From assembly GCA_016871535.1 (NCBI GenBank), contig VHCZ01000026.1, positions 1 to 39,646 of the forward strand: DNA of 39,646 nucleotides. The letters are read 5' to 3'. Source of the DNA: Verrucomicrobiota bacterium. Its GTDB lineage: Bacteria > Verrucomicrobiota > Verrucomicrobiia > Limisphaerales > SIBE01. A program made the position numbers and the translations under genes. The notes under the pieces are model-generated. The model searched no databases and had not been told where the DNA came from. It was given only the letters and a program-made list of their open reading frames with translations. Of this stretch, positions 32,646 to 39,646 are shown one piece after another (position 1 is the stretch's first letter; each line of letters starts with the position of its first letter).

Positions 32646-34804
32646 TGGCTACTGCAAAATGGCCTGCGCAAGATAAGCGCAAACTCATCGGCAAGCGCAT
32701 CGACCGCCTCGACGGCCCGGCCAAGGCCACCGGCGCGGCTAAATACGCCTACGACATCAATCGCCCCGGAATGCTCTGGGCGAAATTGATTACTTCACCT
32801 CACGCCCGCGCGGAAGCGGTCAGCGTCGATTTCAGCGGCGCGAAGAGCCTACCGGGTGTCCAGGCGACCTGGGAGAATCCCAATTCAATCGGCAAAGACC
32901 AGGCCGGGAATGGGAAAATCCAGTACGTCGGCCAGATCGTCGCCGCCATCGCGGCGGACACCGAAGAGATCGCTAAAGAAGCGGCCTCTCGAGTCAAAGT
33001 TCAGTATGTCCCGATGCCGCATCAAGCCAACGACCGGGATCCTCAACTCTTCCAAGGCCAGCCCGGCGGACGCAACGTCGGAAACGTCGAGGAAGCCCTG
33101 GCCAAGGCGGACGTGAAGATCGAAGGCGAATACGGCATCCCCGTCATTACCCATTGTTGCCTTGAATCCCACGGACAGGTTGCGGAACTGAACGACGGCA
33201 AGCTCACCCTTTGGCCTTCGACTCAGGCGGTGTCCAGCTACGCGGACGTGAGCATGACGGACGCTTCCGGTGGATTGCAGCGAAGCAGCATTCATGTGGA
33301 TTGCCAGCACATGGGTGGCGGTTTCGGTTCCAAATTCAATCCGGGAACCTGGGGCGTCGCGAGCACCGCGCTCTCCAAACAGGCCGGTCGTCCCGTGAAA
33401 CTCATGCTGGACCGCGATGAAGAGTTGATGATCGCGGGAAATCGGCCGTCGGCTTACGCCAAGATCAAAGTCGGCGCGGCGAAGGACGGCACTATCACCG
33501 CCATCGATGCCGAAGTTTGGGGCACGGCAGGTCCGGGCGGTGGCATCCCGCAGCAAGTCCCTTACGTCATAGACAAGATTCCCAACATCCGGCTGAGCGT
33601 GAAACGAATTGCCACCAACCGCGGTCCGGCTGCGGCGTGGCGCGCGCCCAATCACCCGCAACAGTGCTTCCTGACCATGTCTGCGTTTGCCGACACGGCC
33701 GCTGCGCTGAAGATGGACGAACTGCAGTTTTTCCTGAAGAACGCCGAACTCACCGCGCGTCCCGATGTGTACAAGGAAGAGCTCAACATTGCTGCCGACT
33801 TGATTGGCTACAAACAAAAGGCTCATTTGCGCGGCGACCCGAAGCCCGGCTCTATCAAACGCGGCCTTGGCATGTCCATGCACACCTGGGGCGGTCGTGG
33901 CCATCGATCCGAATGCGACGTGACCATCAATCCGGACGGCTCTGTGGAAGCGAAAACCGGGTCGCAGGATCTGGGAGTCGGCACGCGAACGGTTATTGCA
34001 ATCGTGGTCGCCGAAACCCTCGGATTGCCTCTGGAAGCCGTGAAGGTTGAGATCGGGCGGAATAGTTACCCGGCTTCAGGCGGATCGGGTGGAAGCACTA
34101 CCGTGGGCGGTGTTTCAACCGCTTCGCGGTTGGCGAGCACGGATGCTTTGAATGCGCTGTTGGCCGTCGTTGCTCCGAAGCTCGGCGTGCAAGCAGATGC
34201 CCTCGAAGCGAGCGACGGTTACATTCGCCAGATCGACAAGCCAAACAACCGTATCGCGTGGAAAAACGCGTGCGCGCTTCTCGGTGTGAATTCCATCACC
34301 AAACGCGGCCTGAACGATCCCGGCCCCAGCGAACAGCAAGGCTTCATCAGTCAGGGCGTCGGCGGCGTGCAAATGGCCGATGTGTCGGTCGATATCGAGA
34401 CCGGCGTCGTGACCGTCAACGAAATGGTGGGCGTGCAGGACTGCGGCTTGATCATTGACCTCAAGACCGCCGAAAGCCAGGTCTATGGTTCGATGATCAT
34501 GGGGATCGCCTATGCGATCTACGAAGAAGCGGTCTATGACTTCAAGACCGGTCGCATGCTGAATGCGGACATGGAATTCTATCGCCTCGCCGGCTTGAAA
34601 GACGTCGGAAAGCTGAAGGTTCACATGATGACGAGCAAAGCTTACGAAGACCGGGGTGTGATTGGATTGGGCGAACCGCCCGTGATCTCACCCGGTGCGG
34701 CCATCGCCAACGCGGTCGCCAACGCCTGCGGCGTACGCGTCCCGCACTTGCCATTAACTCCTGACCGCGTGATCGCGGCGTTGCAGAAAGGAGGCATTGT
34801 ATAA
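32645..34804 (+). CDS. Xanthine-dehydrogenase-family molybdopterin-binding subunit
   Basis: 719 aa catalytic subunit binding the molybdopterin cofactor. Motifs: GKRIDRLDGPAKATGAAKY at the N-terminus (the family's usual start), HCCLESHGQV (ligand-binding), HMGGGFGSKF (about residue 222-231, cofactor loop), GSQDLGVGTRTV and GGSGGSTTVGG (cofactor loops), and GLGEPPV with the catalytic-type Glu677. It has no signal peptide of its own and probably co-exports with the Tat-bearing 2Fe-2S subunit. It hydroxylates or oxidises an aldehyde or N-heterocycle; the substrate is unknown. Start overlaps the previous stop by one base and its own stop overlaps the next start, so the three subunits are translated together. 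Confidence 0.95.
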   Translation: MATAKWPAQDKRKLIGKRIDRLDGPAKATGAAKYAYDINRPGMLWAKLITSPHARAEAVSVDFSGAKSLPGVQATWENPNSIGKDQAGNGKIQYVGQIVAAIAADTEEIAKEAASRVKVQYVPMPHQANDRDPQLFQGQPGGRNVGNVEEALAKADVKIEGEYGIPVITHCCLESHGQVAELNDGKLTLWPSTQAVSSYADVSMTDASGGLQRSSIHVDCQHMGGGFGSKFNPGTWGVASTALSKQAGRPVKLMLDRDEELMIAGNRPSAYAKIKVGAAKDGTITAIDAEVWGTAGPGGGIPQQVPYVIDKIPNIRLSVKRIATNRGPAAAWRAPNHPQQCFLTMSAFADTAAALKMDELQFFLKNAELTARPDVYKEELNIAADLIGYKQKAHLRGDPKPGSIKRGLGMSMHTWGGRGHRSECDVTINPDGSVEAKTGSQDLGVGTRTVIAIVVAETLGLPLEAVKVEIGRNSYPASGGSGGSTTVGGVSTASRLASTDALNALLAVVAPKLGVQADALEASDGYIRQIDKPNNRIAWKNACALLGVNSITKRGLNDPGPSEQQGFISQGVGGVQMADVSVDIETGVVTVNEMVGVQDCGLIIDLKTAESQVYGSMIMGIAYAIYEEAVYDFKTGRMLNADMEFYRLAGLKDVGKLKVHMMTSKAYEDRGVIGLGEPPVISPGAAIANAVANACGVRVPHLPLTPDRVIAALQKGGIV

Positions 34805-35781
34805 TGAAATCATTTGAATACGCAGCCCCGACCAAACTGGACGCCGCCGCCGCGCTGTTGGCGGAGCAATGGGGCGAAACCGAAATCCTCGCCGGAGGCA
34901 CCGACCTGGTGACTTCGCTGAAACAGCACATCACCGCGCCCAAACGCGTCGTCAGTTTGAGAAACATCTCGGCGCTGAAGGGAATCAAAATTCAGAACAA
35001 AGTCGCGCGCGTCGGCGCAATGACGACGCTCTCCGAGTTGGCGGCGCATTCCGGGATCAAAGAAAACTTCCCGGCGCTGGTGACGGCAGTGAAGAGCATC
35101 GGCAGCCCCCAGATTATTTCGGTGGGCACGGTTGGCGGAGACCTCTGCCAGCGTCCGCGTTGCTGGTACTACCGGAATGGTTTCGGTTTGTTCGGAAAGC
35201 AGGGGGACGCCTCGCTCGTGAAGGACGGTGACAACCGATACCACGCCATCTTCGGCAACGAAGGGCCGGCCTATTTCGTGAGCGCTTCCAGCCTTGGCCC
35301 CGCGCTGACCGCGTTGGGCGCGACGATCAAAGTCGCCGGGCCAAACAAAAGCACGCGGTCCATCGCGGCCAAAGACTTCTTCCGCACTCCCAAAGCGGAG
35401 AATGAACGCGAGACTGCGCTCAGGCCAAACGAAATCGTAACCGACATTGAGATTCCCGTCCGCGGCTTGAAAAACGCGACCTATGAAGTTCGCCACCGGT
35501 ATGGTCTCGATTGGCCGTACGTCACGGCGACAGTCGCGTTCGAGTCGAAAGGCGGCGCCGCCTCCAACGCCAGCGTCGTTCTCGGCCACGTTGCTCCAAC
35601 GCCCTGGCCTTCGGCGGGCGCCAGCGGCGCCTTGTCCGGCAGAGTGGATGCCGCGCTCGCAGCAAGATGCGGCGAAGCCGCGGCGCAGGGCGCGAAACCG
35701 CTCAGTGGAAACGGCTACAAAGTGCAACTGGTCAAAGTCGCCGTCAAACGCGCGATCCTGGCCGCGGCTGGAATCGCCTGA
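34804..35781 (+). CDS. Xanthine-dehydrogenase-family FAD-binding subunit
   Basis: 325 aa, with FAD-binding motifs LAGGTDLV (residues 29-36) and SVGTVGGDLCQRPRCWYY (106-123). It is YagS/PaoB-like in the RCWYYR segment, but the additional cysteines that would hold the extra [4Fe-4S] cluster of PaoB and 4-hydroxybenzoyl-CoA reductase are absent: only C115 and C120 occur there. So it probably lacks that cluster. A CO_deh_flav C-terminal domain follows (about 200-320). A strong Shine-Dalgarno sequence (AAAGGAGG) precedes the ATG, which overlaps the upstream stop. The order 2Fe-2S, Mo, FAD differs from that of paoABC. Confidence 0.93.
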   Translation: MKSFEYAAPTKLDAAAALLAEQWGETEILAGGTDLVTSLKQHITAPKRVVSLRNISALKGIKIQNKVARVGAMTTLSELAAHSGIKENFPALVTAVKSIGSPQIISVGTVGGDLCQRPRCWYYRNGFGLFGKQGDASLVKDGDNRYHAIFGNEGPAYFVSASSLGPALTALGATIKVAGPNKSTRSIAAKDFFRTPKAENERETALRPNEIVTDIEIPVRGLKNATYEVRHRYGLDWPYVTATVAFESKGGAASNASVVLGHVAPTPWPSAGASGALSGRVDAALAARCGEAAAQGAKPLSGNGYKVQLVKVAVKRAILAAAGIA

Positions 35782-35792
35782 GGGAGGAATGC

Positions 35793-36002
35793 ATGAACAA
35801 CGAAGAAAACAGTTTCAATATCCGCGTTCCCTGCCGGCATCTGCGCAGCAAGGAAATGTTCCACCAGGATTTGGGCCAGGAGGATGACGAATTCTCCAGC
35901 GGCCTCTTCTGGTGCGGGCAGACCCACGAGAGCTTCGGCCCGGACGGCCAGCCCGTCGGCAAAAAGGAATGTTGCGCCGGAAGGTCCTGCCATATAAGTT
36001 AG
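35793..36002 (+). CDS. Small cysteine-rich protein in molybdoenzyme operon
   Basis: 69 aa: MNNEENSFNIRVPCRHLRSK to FWCGQTHESFGPDGQPVGKK to ECCAGRSCHIS. Cysteines 14, 41, 60, 61 and 66 plus two His suit metal or Fe-S binding. It is 11 bases after the FAD subunit, with GGGAGG before its ATG, so it is part of the operon. It has no signal peptide. I recall similar small Cys-rich proteins near molybdoenzyme operons of Acidobacteria and Verrucomicrobia but cannot name the family. Cofactor maturation or electron transfer is a possible role. Confidence 0.8.
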   Translation: MNNEENSFNIRVPCRHLRSKEMFHQDLGQEDDEFSSGLFWCGQTHESFGPDGQPVGKKECCAGRSCHIS

Positions 36003-36044
36003 CCTTGACGACTAATTCGTTCAGAGCAACTCACAGGACTTACT

Positions 36045-36719
36045 ATGCGAAAAACACTTCTGACCGGCGCGCTGCTCGCCGCCATGGCGATTTCTGTGGC
36101 CGCCGCCAAACAAACGTCCCCGACCATTTCCGGTGAATACCTCGAAGTGCGGTCGTGCGACGTCTTCACGGGCCCCTGTTTTGCCAACGCAGAAATGGGG
36201 CTGACCGGCAAGGAAGCCATCCTGGTGTGGAAGATTCGCCAGGGCGTCTGGCGCGGCACGGCGCTGGACGGCATGAATGTCATCGCTGTCGTTCAGACCG
36301 ATGACACGCTCGGCGACTTGCGCTATCAACCTCGCACAGGCAAGGCCGTGCTCATCGTCGATTCCCGGGCGGACGCGCAACAGATATTCGCGCTCACCGA
36401 TCTGGCGAAGTCGATGGCGGGCCGGTTGATCTCGGAGGTGACGGAAGTCAAGACCTCGTCCATCGAGATGAACGTCGGAGGTTGCGGAAAAGCGGGTTGT
36501 GCCTCGGTGAAGGTACCGGGCCTCGTCGCCATCTCCACCCGTTGTTTCGGTGACGAAGATCACGTCTGCGGCAACGAAGAAACGTTTTATCCGCCGCTCG
36601 CCGACGTGACCGCCCATCCCGCCTACACCGAAGTCGCCAGCTACACCGGCACCGGTCTGGGCCTGACGTGGAAATCCATCGGCGCGCGAAGCGCGTTCCT
36701 TGGAACGTTCACCCGATAA
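36045..36719 (+). CDS. DUF1326-like secreted protein
   Basis: 224 aa with a signal peptide (about residues 1-21, LLTGALLAAMAISVAAA). The SGEYLEVRSCDVFTGPCFAN start is typical of DUF1326, a family of unknown function often found beside metal- or redox-related genes. Several cysteine pairs (C39, C45, and the CGKAGCASV, RCFGDEDHVCG segments) suggest disulfides or a metal site in the periplasm. AGGA lies about 7 bases before the ATG. It is the last gene of the molybdoenzyme operon, followed by a strong terminator. Confidence 0.88.
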   Translation: MRKTLLTGALLAAMAISVAAAKQTSPTISGEYLEVRSCDVFTGPCFANAEMGLTGKEAILVWKIRQGVWRGTALDGMNVIAVVQTDDTLGDLRYQPRTGKAVLIVDSRADAQQIFALTDLAKSMAGRLISEVTEVKTSSIEMNVGGCGKAGCASVKVPGLVAISTRCFGDEDHVCGNEETFYPPLADVTAHPAYTEVASYTGTGLGLTWKSIGARSAFLGTFTR

Positions 36720-36736
36720 GGTCCTATTCCTTCTTC

Positions 36737-36776
36737 AACAGGCCGGAAACGATTGCGTTTCCGGCCTGTTTGTTTT
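36737..36776 (+). terminator. Rho-independent terminator of the molybdoenzyme operon
   Basis: A perfect 15-bp stem (AACAGGCCGGAAACG / CGTTTCCGGCCTGTT) with the four-base loop ATTG, followed by TGTTTT. It lies 18 bases after the DUF1326 stop. Confidence 0.92.
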
Positions 36777-36834
36777 AGCGTTCCGCGTCCAAATCGGACC
36801 GAGAATTCTCTATCTGTAAACTGACTGACCGGAC

Positions 36835-37521
36835 ATGAAACGAAGCTTGAGCACTCTGCGTCTATTCGCTGCGCTCGCGTGCCTTTGCCAGACCAGCGCG
36901 CTGCAGGCCGGAGGACTGGCGCTCAAAGTGGTGAAAAAGGATCCGCCGAGCGCAATCGATGAGTCGATTCGAAAAACCCTCCAACCGACCGCCATTCAGT
37001 TGCTCGACGGCGACAAAGCGGCGTTTGAATTCTGGCTGAGCGCTGAGGTTCCCCTGCAATCGGAACCTGCCTCTCCCTCGGCCGCCATGGACGCCATCAA
37101 GCAAAGCACGCTGCTCGGCGTCGTGGCCGTCGGCAGCGACACGCGAGACTACAAAGACGCCGAACTCTTTGCGGGAGTGTACACGATGCGCTTCGGCCTG
37201 CAGCCCCAGGACGGCAATCATCTGGGCACTTCCGAGTTCAACTATTTCGCCGTGCTGGTCACAGCCAAGAAGGACGTCAAACCGGACGGAATCACCGACT
37301 ACAAGACGCTGGTTAGAGCCAGCCGGTCCGGCACTCCATCGGATCACCCCGTCATTCTCAGTCTCCGGCCTGTTTCGTCGGTCGGGAGCGAAGCGCCGAA
37401 AATGAACGAACCGGCCCCGGAGCACAAAAGCGTGATTCTTAAGATCCCGGCACGTGTCGAGGGCGGCGAGCAAACCGCGCTGTTTTTCGAGTTGGTTTAC
37501 TACGGCAAAGGCAAAGTCTAG
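36835..37521 (+). CDS. Secreted protein of unknown function
   Basis: 228 aa with a signal peptide (MKRSLSTLRLFAALACLCQT, cleavage near QAGG). The mature part contains an alternation of beta-like stretches (AFEFWLSAEVPL, GVYTMRFGLQPQDGNHLGTS, HKSVILKIPARVEGG, LFFELVYYGKG) that I read as a small beta-rich periplasmic domain. I associate proteins of this type with Planctomycetes and Verrucomicrobia. No enzyme motif was seen. The stop codon TAG is the last part of the CTAG at which the 277-bp mobile-type element begins, so the element inserted precisely at the gene end. Confidence 0.75.
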   Translation: MKRSLSTLRLFAALACLCQTSALQAGGLALKVVKKDPPSAIDESIRKTLQPTAIQLLDGDKAAFEFWLSAEVPLQSEPASPSAAMDAIKQSTLLGVVAVGSDTRDYKDAELFAGVYTMRFGLQPQDGNHLGTSEFNYFAVLVTAKKDVKPDGITDYKTLVRASRSGTPSDHPVILSLRPVSSVGSEAPKMNEPAPEHKSVILKIPARVEGGEQTALFFELVYYGKGKV

Positions 37522-37794
37522 TGATGTGTTTCACAAATGGCTGGAGTTATGTTGCGCCCAAAACGGCCTGGGGCAAGGCGCGACGAGGGAGCATAGCCCC
37601 AGTGTTCTGCGACCGAGGAGCAACGCAGCTCCAGACCGTTTTCGGCGCGACCCTTCGGGCCGCAGGTCTTTTGGCCTCCCGATTCGTTGCTCGCGCCTTA
37701 CAGACCCACCAGGGGTATGCGCCTCGCTCGCGCCTCGCGGGAGGCCAAAATCCCTTGCGGCATAACTCCAGCCATTTGTGAGACACATCACTAG
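37518..37794. mobile_element. 277-bp MITE-like element with 34-bp terminal inverted repeats
   Basis: The first 34 bases (37518-37551, starting CTAGTGATGTGTTTCACAAA) and the last 34 (37761-37794) are reverse complements with one mismatch. CTAG at both ends could be part of the repeat or a duplicated target. Inside are two hairpin units facing opposite ways: arms 37560-37574/37628-37642 around core 37575-37627, and arms TTTTGGCCTCCCG/CGGGAGGCCAAAA (37669-37681/37738-37750) around core 37682-37737. There is no transposase, so movement would need one elsewhere in the genome. Confidence 0.75.
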
Positions 37795-37827
37795 CCGGCG
37801 CGCCTCAAAAACCGCCGTGATTTGCTG

Positions 37828-39646
37828 ATGGACGAAAACGAGAGATCAGCTTATCGCGGCCAAGGCCAGTGGAATCTTTCCCATGAGCGCGGTAGGGCTG
37901 CGCTGCCGCGCCGCCGACTTTCAGTCGATCTGCGAGCCTTTATCAAGTCTTCGACCGAATTCCTTCGGCTAACAACCCTCACCGTGCTTCACCCATTCTG
38001 GTCCCTTCTGGTCTTCGTTTTGGCTACCCACGCCTCCCATTGGCAATCGCACGCGGGGTACAGAACCGCACAGCTAACGCCGCCCGCCGGAGGCAAGCCA
38101 GGCTTCACACGACTTCCATCCAATCTCACCGGCGTCGCATTCACAAATCGCCTGGCGCAAAGCCGCTATGTCACGAACCAGATTTATCTGAACGGCTCCG
38201 GGGTCGCCTCCGGTGACGTCGATGGCGACGGTTGGTGCGATCTCTACTTCTGCGGTCTCGACGGGCCGAATGTGCTGTATCGCAATCGCGGCGACTGGCG
38301 CTTCACGGACATCACTTCCTCCGCGGGAGTCGCGTGCGCGGACCTCGACGCCACGGGGGCTTGCTTCGCCGATCTAGATGGGGACCTCGACCTGGACTTG
38401 ATCGTCAATTCCGTCGGTGGCGGAACGCGCATCTTCCTCAACGACGGCAAGGGACGGTTCACTCCCCTGCCCTCTCCAACACCTCTGAACCCCGCCCGCG
38501 GCGCCATGTCGCTCGCCCTGGCTGATATCGATGGCGACGGAGACCTCGACCTTTACATTGCGAATTACCGCACGACGACCATCCGCGACATGCCCAACAC
38601 TCGCATGCACGTCAAGCCGGACGCCAATGGGAAACTCGTCGTCATGACGGTGGACGGTCGATCTGCGGCTGAACCGGACTTGGTGGGAAGATATTCGCTG
38701 GACTATAACAGGAAGATTGTCGAGCACGGCGAGGTGGACGCGCTTTTTCGGAACGACGGCAACGGCAAATTCGTTTCCATCCCGTTTACTCAGGGCAATT
38801 TCCTGGACGAAGACGGCCAGCCCTTGAGCATCCCGCCCTACGACTGGGGACTCTCCGTGATGTTCCGCGATATCAATGGCGATGGTCTTCCTGATTTCTA
38901 CGTCTGCAACGACTTCAGTTCGCCGGATCGAATATGGATCAACCTTGGAGGCACGCGATTTCAAGCCGTCTCGCGCCTGGCCCTTCGGAATACATGTCAG
39001 TTCTCAATGGGCGTGGATTTCGCGGACTTGGACCGCGACGGTTATGACGAAATCTTCGTCGCGGACATGCTGAGCCGGTTTCATCCCAAGCGGCACATCC
39101 AGATCGGGGACATCATGTCGGTGTTTTCGAAAGTCGGGGAAATCGACAATCGGCCCCAGTACTCCCGGAACACGCTGTTCTTCAATCACGGCGACGGCAC
39201 CTACGCCGAAATCGCGCAGTTTAGCAACGTCCAGGCTTCGGAATGGTCTTGGAGTCCAACCTTTCTCGATGTCGATCTGGACGGGTACGAGGATCTGCTC
39301 ATCACCACCGGCCACGAACTCGAAATGATGAACGCGGACGTCGCCCGACGCGCGGAAGCCGTGAAAGCCGCGAAGAAACTGTCCATTCCGGAGCAGTTGG
39401 CGTTGCGCAAAATGTTTCCACGGCTGGATTCGCCTAACGTCGCTTTCCGGAACCTTGGCGACTTGACGTTCGAGGACGTTAGCGTCGCGTGGGGCTTCGA
39501 CGCCAAGAGCGTCTCACACGGCATGGCGCTGGCGGACCTGGACAATGACGGGGACCTGGACGTAGTGATGAATAATTTGAACGAAGTGGCCGGGGTGTTT
39601 CGCAACGAAGGCTCGGCTCCCCGCGTCGCCGTCCGGCTCAAAGGCA
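37828..39646 (+). CDS. CRTAC1/ASPIC-UnbV-type FG-GAP (VCBS) repeat protein, partial
   Basis: At least 606 residues, cut off by the right edge of the window. Seven FG-GAP/VCBS calcium-binding repeats of the DxDxDGxxDL kind are visible, for example SGDVDGDGWCDLYF, LADIDGDGDLDLYI, FRDINGDGLPDFYV, FADLDRDGYDEIF and LADLDNDGDLDVVMNN. Such proteins fold as a beta-propeller, are exported, and usually continue into an ASPIC/UnbV domain beyond this point. ATG 37828 starts the open frame, but the first ~50 residues are Arg-rich (GRAALPRRRLSVDL) and may derive from a repeat; GTG 37984 would place a signal peptide (HPFWSLLVFVLATHA) at the N-terminus. Upstream lies the MITE-like element. Confidence 0.85.
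   Translation, partial: MDENERSAYRGQGQWNLSHERGRAALPRRRLSVDLRAFIKSSTEFLRLTTLTVLHPFWSLLVFVLATHASHWQSHAGYRTAQLTPPAGGKPGFTRLPSNLTGVAFTNRLAQSRYVTNQIYLNGSGVASGDVDGDGWCDLYFCGLDGPNVLYRNRGDWRFTDITSSAGVACADLDATGACFADLDGDLDLDLIVNSVGGGTRIFLNDGKGRFTPLPSPTPLNPARGAMSLALADIDGDGDLDLYIANYRTTTIRDMPNTRMHVKPDANGKLVVMTVDGRSAAEPDLVGRYSLDYNRKIVEHGEVDALFRNDGNGKFVSIPFTQGNFLDEDGQPLSIPPYDWGLSVMFRDINGDGLPDFYVCNDFSSPDRIWINLGGTRFQAVSRLALRNTCQFSMGVDFADLDRDGYDEIFVADMLSRFHPKRHIQIGDIMSVFSKVGEIDNRPQYSRNTLFFNHGDGTYAEIAQFSNVQASEWSWSPTFLDVDLDGYEDLLITTGHELEMMNADVARRAEAVKAAKKLSIPEQLALRKMFPRLDSPNVAFRNLGDLTFEDVSVAWGFDAKSVSHGMALADLDNDGDLDVVMNNLNEVAGVFRNEGSAPRVAVRLKG

Noticed and set aside
1-39646. CRISPR array, tRNA or rRNA genes
   Set aside because: I found no spaced direct repeats of array type, no tRNA-like cloverleaf sequence with a GGTTCGAATC-type arm, and no rRNA motifs; the repeats present are inverted and dispersed.

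Overview
The window most likely comes from a member of the Verrucomicrobiota, in or near the Pedosphaera/Limisphaerales soil and freshwater lineages. The grounds are a GC-rich chromosome, several secreted gene pairs of the DUF1549/DUF1553 ('PSCyt') plus DUF1501 type (families concentrated in Planctomycetes and Verrucomicrobia), a CRTAC1-type FG-GAP protein, tandem YfhO-like membrane proteins, a type II pseudopilin, and many short palindromic repeats, some read through inside genes. No rRNA, tRNA or CRISPR array was seen.

Layout. 1-6271 (minus): a DUF1549/DUF1553 protein with a cytochrome-like N-terminus, its DUF1501 partner, and the start of a second DUF1549 protein that leaves the window. 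6272-9463 (plus): an RRM RNA-binding protein, an amidohydrolase and an MFS organic-acid transporter, separated by palindromic repeats. 9464-10202: two gene remnants, a P1-family aminopeptidase and an addiction-module component. 10218-16060 (plus): a DUF1549/DUF1553 gene and a DUF1501 gene separated by four small or medium genes that overlap one another by a few bases, including a nucleotidyltransferase-fold protein. 16116-20352: a secreted D-threonine-aldolase-like enzyme, a secreted TIM-barrel protein and pyruvate kinase. 20362-21388: gene fragments (GH84 start, DUF4010 end). 21611-23070: a SIS-domain protein and a pseudopilin.

23207-25041 (minus) is a small accessory island: an intact HepT/MntA-type toxin-antitoxin pair, broken pieces of a type III restriction helicase, a UvrD helicase and a DUF4926 protein, and repeats. 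25113-30528 (minus) holds two paralogous YfhO-like multi-pass membrane proteins; both carry low-complexity insertions, with recognisable palindromic repeats, in the same two loops. 30888-31771 has small genes and a truncated lipoprotein. 32016-36719 is a clear operon for a Tat-exported xanthine-dehydrogenase-family molybdoenzyme (2Fe-2S, Mo and FAD subunits), a 69-aa cysteine-rich protein and a DUF1326 protein, closed by a strong intrinsic terminator. 36835-39646 holds a secreted unknown, a 277-bp inverted-repeat element at its stop codon, and a CRTAC1-type protein cut by the window end.

The most unusual signal is a hairpin element seen three times (once at 24227-24309, twice inside the 37518-37794 element). 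A conserved core of 51-56 nt is flanked by arms that differ completely between copies yet pair with each other within each copy. Second is the run of overlapping small genes with a nucleotidyltransferase-like protein inside a DUF1549/DUF1501 pair.
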